In this document: positions 3,583 through 5,830 of the stretch, piece by piece
Layout: each line of letters starts with the position of its first letter
How positions within the stretch are numbered: the first letter of the stretch is position 1
Origin: a bacterium
GTDB lineage: Bacteria > Actinomycetota > Thermoleophilia > Solirubrobacterales > 70-9
Direction of reading: 5' to 3'
Length of the DNA stretch: 5,830 nucleotides
Assembly (NCBI GenBank): GCA_002919115.1
Contig: PKER01000118.1
Location: forward strand, 1 to 5,830
Made by a program: the position numbers and the translations under genes
Notes under the pieces: generated by a model
Seen by the model: only the letters and a program-made list of their open reading frames with translations
Database searches by the model: none
Told to the model about the DNA's origin: nothing

Positions 3583-5830
3583 ATGGCCAAGACCACCGAC
3601 GTTGCCGCTGCGGCGGCACGCAAGCCGAGCCAAGCCGATCTCGAGCGCGTCGAGGCGTTCACGCGCGAGCCCGTGCTGCTCGAAGGCGAGACCTTCGACG
3701 ACCTGCAGCCGGGCAGCGCCCGCCGCCTCGCGTTCGAGGCTGCGCTCGCCGAGATCGAGGAGGGCCGCGAGTACCCCTCGACCGAGTGGCGCCGCAACTT
3801 CTCGCTGGTCTTGGGCCTCGAGCGGCTGCTCGCCGAGGAGCCGCCCACCCTGCGCGACGGCACCACGCTGAACGACCACCAGGTCGACGCGCTCTCCGGC
3901 ACGCTCGCCGCGCTGATCGCCGAGATCGAGGAGAGCGACGCGGCCGACGCGGAGCGCAGCAACGGCGGGGCCGAGTCGGCGAACGGGGCGGCCTCCGCGA
4001 ACGGGGCGTCCCCGAACGGGTCTGGCGAGCTCGAGCCCGACGAGCTCGAGCCCGACGAGGAGCCCCAGGACTGGGTCGACGAGGACGAGGAACAGGTCGA
4101 CCAGGCCGCGCTCGACGACCCCGGCGCCAGTCGGCGCTTCTGGTTCGAGCACGCGACCGGCGCCGGCAAGACCGTCGCCGCGGTGGGCTTCGTCGAGGCG
4201 TCGCGGACGGGCGGCGTGCTGATCCTCACCCACCGCCGCAACCTCGTCGACCAGTTCATCGGCGAGCTCTCGAGCCGCGGCTACAAGGACCGGCTCTCGC
4301 CGCCGCTGCTCGACGGCGAGGACTTCCCCTACGGGCCGGTCACCGTCGAGACCTACCAGTGGTTCGTGCGCAACGCGGGCCGGGTCTCCGACGCGTACTC
4401 GATCGTGATCTGCGACGAGGCCCACACGGCGCTCGGCGAGAAGACGAGCGCCTGCATCCGCCAGATGCCGGGCCCGGTGTTCATCGGGATGACCGCGACC
4501 GGCGCGCTCATCGCCCGCCACGTCGCCGACCTCTTCCCCACCCAGACCTCGCGCTTCGACCTCGCGCAGGCCGCGCGCCGCGGGGTGATCGCGCCGCTGC
4601 GCTGCCTGCGCATCCCGCCCGGCCCCGGCGTGCGCTCGCTCGCCAAGGTGCCGCTGCGCCGCGGCGAGGTCGACCAGGACTTCGACCAGGAGGAGCTGGC
4701 CAAGCTCCTCGACCAGGGCCCGTTCAACGTGGCGATCGCCGACCTCTACAAGTCGCGCTTCCGCAAGATCCCGGGCGTCATCTACACGGCGGGCGTGGAG
4801 CACGCGAAGAACGTCGCGGCCGCGCTGCGGGACGTGGGCATCAAGGCGCACGCGGTGTCGGGCGAGACCCCGAAGCGCGAGCTGGCCGAGATCCTCGCGG
4901 CGTTCGACCGCGGCGAGGTGGACGTGCTCTGCAACGCGATGCTGCTCGCCGAGGGCTGGAACTCGCCGCGGGCGACGATCTGCATGCACCTCGCGCCGAC
5001 CGCATCGAAGCGCATCTACCAGCAGCGCGTCGGCCGCGTGACCCGCCGCGCCCCCGGCAAGGAGGCCGGGATCGTCATCGACTTCGTCCACCCGGCGACG
5101 ACGCACGACGAGACGATCATCACGCTCCACTCGCTGCTCGACCGCGACGTCTACCGCGGCGGCGCGATCGTCGTCGGGCCGGTGCGCCGCGGGCGCGGCC
5201 GGCAGGTGCGCGTCGAGCGCCGCGTCGTGCCGGTCTCGGCCGATCCGGACCGCCGCCTGGCGGTGCTCGAGCGCGAGCTCTGGCGGATCGCCGTCGAGAA
5301 CCTCAACTACTCCGAGCAGCACGCCTGGGCGGCGCTCGCCGGCGCGCGCGTGACCGCGAGCCAGTGGCGCCGGGCGAAGGCGATGATGCAGCACGACGAG
5401 TCCAAGGAGCTGCGCCGCCGCTTCCTGCTCACGTGCGTGCAGCGCAACCGCAACCACCAGCTCCGGCTCAAGGCGATGTCCGAGATCGCCGCGCTGCGCG
5501 ACCCCGAGGCCTTCGACGACTGCGTCGACATCGTGCAGACCTGGCCGCGCGACGAGCGCCGCGCGGGCGCCAAGGTGCTGCTGCAGGCGCTCGCCGAGCG
5601 GCGCATCGGCCGCCGCGACCAGGCCCAGGCCTGGGTGTGGCGCCTCGCCGCGTGCACGCGCGAGCTGCACGAGCAGTACGCGGTGCAGCGCTGGCCGGAG
5701 ACCAAGCGGCTCCTGGGCCTGTTCGTGAACTCTTCCGGCCGCGCGCACGGCCGCAACGCCCGGCGCCTGGTGACGGCCGCGCGCCAGCAGGACCGCCGCC
5801 TCGCGGTGGCGCTCATGGGCCGGGCCTCGG
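3583..5830 (+). CDS. Superfamily 2 DEAD/DEAH-box helicase with acidic insertion, incomplete at the 3' end
   Basis: 749 codons from the ATG at 3583 with no stop before the window edge. Visible SF2 motifs: Q-like LNDHQ (Gln100); Walker A ATGAGKT (191-197, Lys196); motif Ia LTHRRNLVDQF after it; DEAH box (278-281); motif III TAT (304-306); motif IV VIYTAGVEHAK (Tyr401); motif V DVLCNAMLLAEGWNSPRA (447-464); motif VI QQRVGRVTRR (480-489, arginine finger candidates Arg485 and Arg488). It should be an ATP-dependent nucleic acid translocase or helicase of the SSL2/RadD-like (COG1061) type. Two features are unusual: about 96 residues between Gln100 and Lys196, caused by an Asn-Gly-repeat and acidic insertion at about 115-183; and a basic helical C-terminal part (about 545 onward) with no domain I recognise. 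No Shine-Dalgarno precedes the ATG. An in-frame GTG at 3553 would add ten residues, and the frame is open further upstream, so the start is uncertain. No partner gene is visible. Confidence 0.9.
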   Translation, partial: MAKTTDVAAAAARKPSQADLERVEAFTREPVLLEGETFDDLQPGSARRLAFEAALAEIEEGREYPSTEWRRNFSLVLGLERLLAEEPPTLRDGTTLNDHQVDALSGTLAALIAEIEESDAADAERSNGGAESANGAASANGASPNGSGELEPDELEPDEEPQDWVDEDEEQVDQAALDDPGASRRFWFEHATGAGKTVAAVGFVEASRTGGVLILTHRRNLVDQFIGELSSRGYKDRLSPPLLDGEDFPYGPVTVETYQWFVRNAGRVSDAYSIVICDEAHTALGEKTSACIRQMPGPVFIGMTATGALIARHVADLFPTQTSRFDLAQAARRGVIAPLRCLRIPPGPGVRSLAKVPLRRGEVDQDFDQEELAKLLDQGPFNVAIADLYKSRFRKIPGVIYTAGVEHAKNVAAALRDVGIKAHAVSGETPKRELAEILAAFDRGEVDVLCNAMLLAEGWNSPRATICMHLAPTASKRIYQQRVGRVTRRAPGKEAGIVIDFVHPATTHDETIITLHSLLDRDVYRGGAIVVGPVRRGRGRQVRVERRVVPVSADPDRRLAVLERELWRIAVENLNYSEQHAWAALAGARVTASQWRRAKAMMQHDESKELRRRFLLTCVQRNRNHQLRLKAMSEIAALRDPEAFDDCVDIVQTWPRDERRAGAKVLLQALAERRIGRRDQAQAWVWRLAACTRELHEQYAVQRWPETKRLLGLFVNSSGRAHGRNARRLVTAARQQDRRLAVALMGRAS
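3979..4008 (+). repeat. Imperfect Asn-Gly coding repeat (12-bp unit GCGAACGGGGCG, twice)
   Basis: GCGAACGGGGCG occurs at 3979-3990 and 3997-4008, 18 bp apart. Related AACGG units lie at 3961 and 4015. In protein this gives NG pairs at residues 127, 134, 140 and 145, separated by A, S, P and E, forming a flexible linker inside the helicase insertion. Confidence 0.85.
4027..4056 (+). repeat. Perfect tandem 15-bp coding repeat (ELEPD twice)
   Basis: GAGCTCGAGCCCGAC is present twice in direct tandem at 4027-4041 and 4042-4056, encoding ELEPD-ELEPD (residues 149-158). It is in frame and lies in the acidic part of the helicase insertion. A recent duplication by slippage is the simplest origin. Confidence 0.95.

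Noticed and set aside
3484..5748. A 754-codon open frame on the minus strand opposite the helicase
   Set aside because: Its translation is a monotonous mix of A, R, L, V, D, H and G with no motif or domain, as expected opposite a GC-rich gene. The plus strand carries a complete ordered set of helicase motifs in the same interval.
3583..5830. Helicase as part of a visible defence or restriction system
   Set aside because: No methyltransferase, nuclease or specificity subunit is seen in the window, and the neighbouring genes are envelope proteins on the other strand. The idea depends on sequence to the right of the window.

Overview
This 5.8 kb window is a very GC-rich bacterial chromosome segment. 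Codon third positions are almost all G or C, GTG starts occur, and two gene starts have a TANNNT-like -10 hexamer directly upstream and no usable Shine-Dalgarno. Together with the types of protein encoded, this suggests a deep-branching actinobacterium, possibly Thermoleophilia/Solirubrobacterales. The lineage is an inference from composition and style, not from a marker gene.

Layout. Positions 1-3420 hold five genes, all on the minus strand and closely packed. Read in transcription order from right to left they are: a membrane-anchored TlpA/ResA-like thioredoxin (3420-2791); a 139-aa three-helix membrane protein of unknown function (2753-2334); a full-length NfeD/ClpP-class membrane serine protease (2305-950); a stomatin-like SPFH protein (slipin, 950-168) whose ATG overlaps the protease stop codon; and the first 44 codons of a probable galactose-1-phosphate uridylyltransferase (133-1), cut by the window edge. 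Positions 3421-3582 are a divergent intergenic region carrying a 7-2-7 bp palindrome. From 3583 to the right edge a single plus-strand gene runs without a stop. It encodes a superfamily 2 DEAD/DEAH helicase (motifs I, Ia, II, III, IV, V and VI all visible) with an unusual acidic, Asn-Gly-repeat insertion between the Q-like motif and Walker A, and an unrecognised basic, helical C-terminal region.

How the genes fit together. The protease-slipin pair is the classical nfeD-stomatin operon: family knowledge says the protease cleaves the C-terminal hydrophobic stretch of its stomatin partner, and that stretch is present here. The thioredoxin and the three-helix protein are envelope proteins upstream of it, so positions 168-3420 read as an envelope cluster, although each of the two intergenic gaps inside it contains a candidate promoter. 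GalT looks like an unrelated downstream passenger. The helicase is divergently oriented and any functional partner lies outside the window. I see no tRNA, rRNA, CRISPR array, insertion sequence or attachment site.
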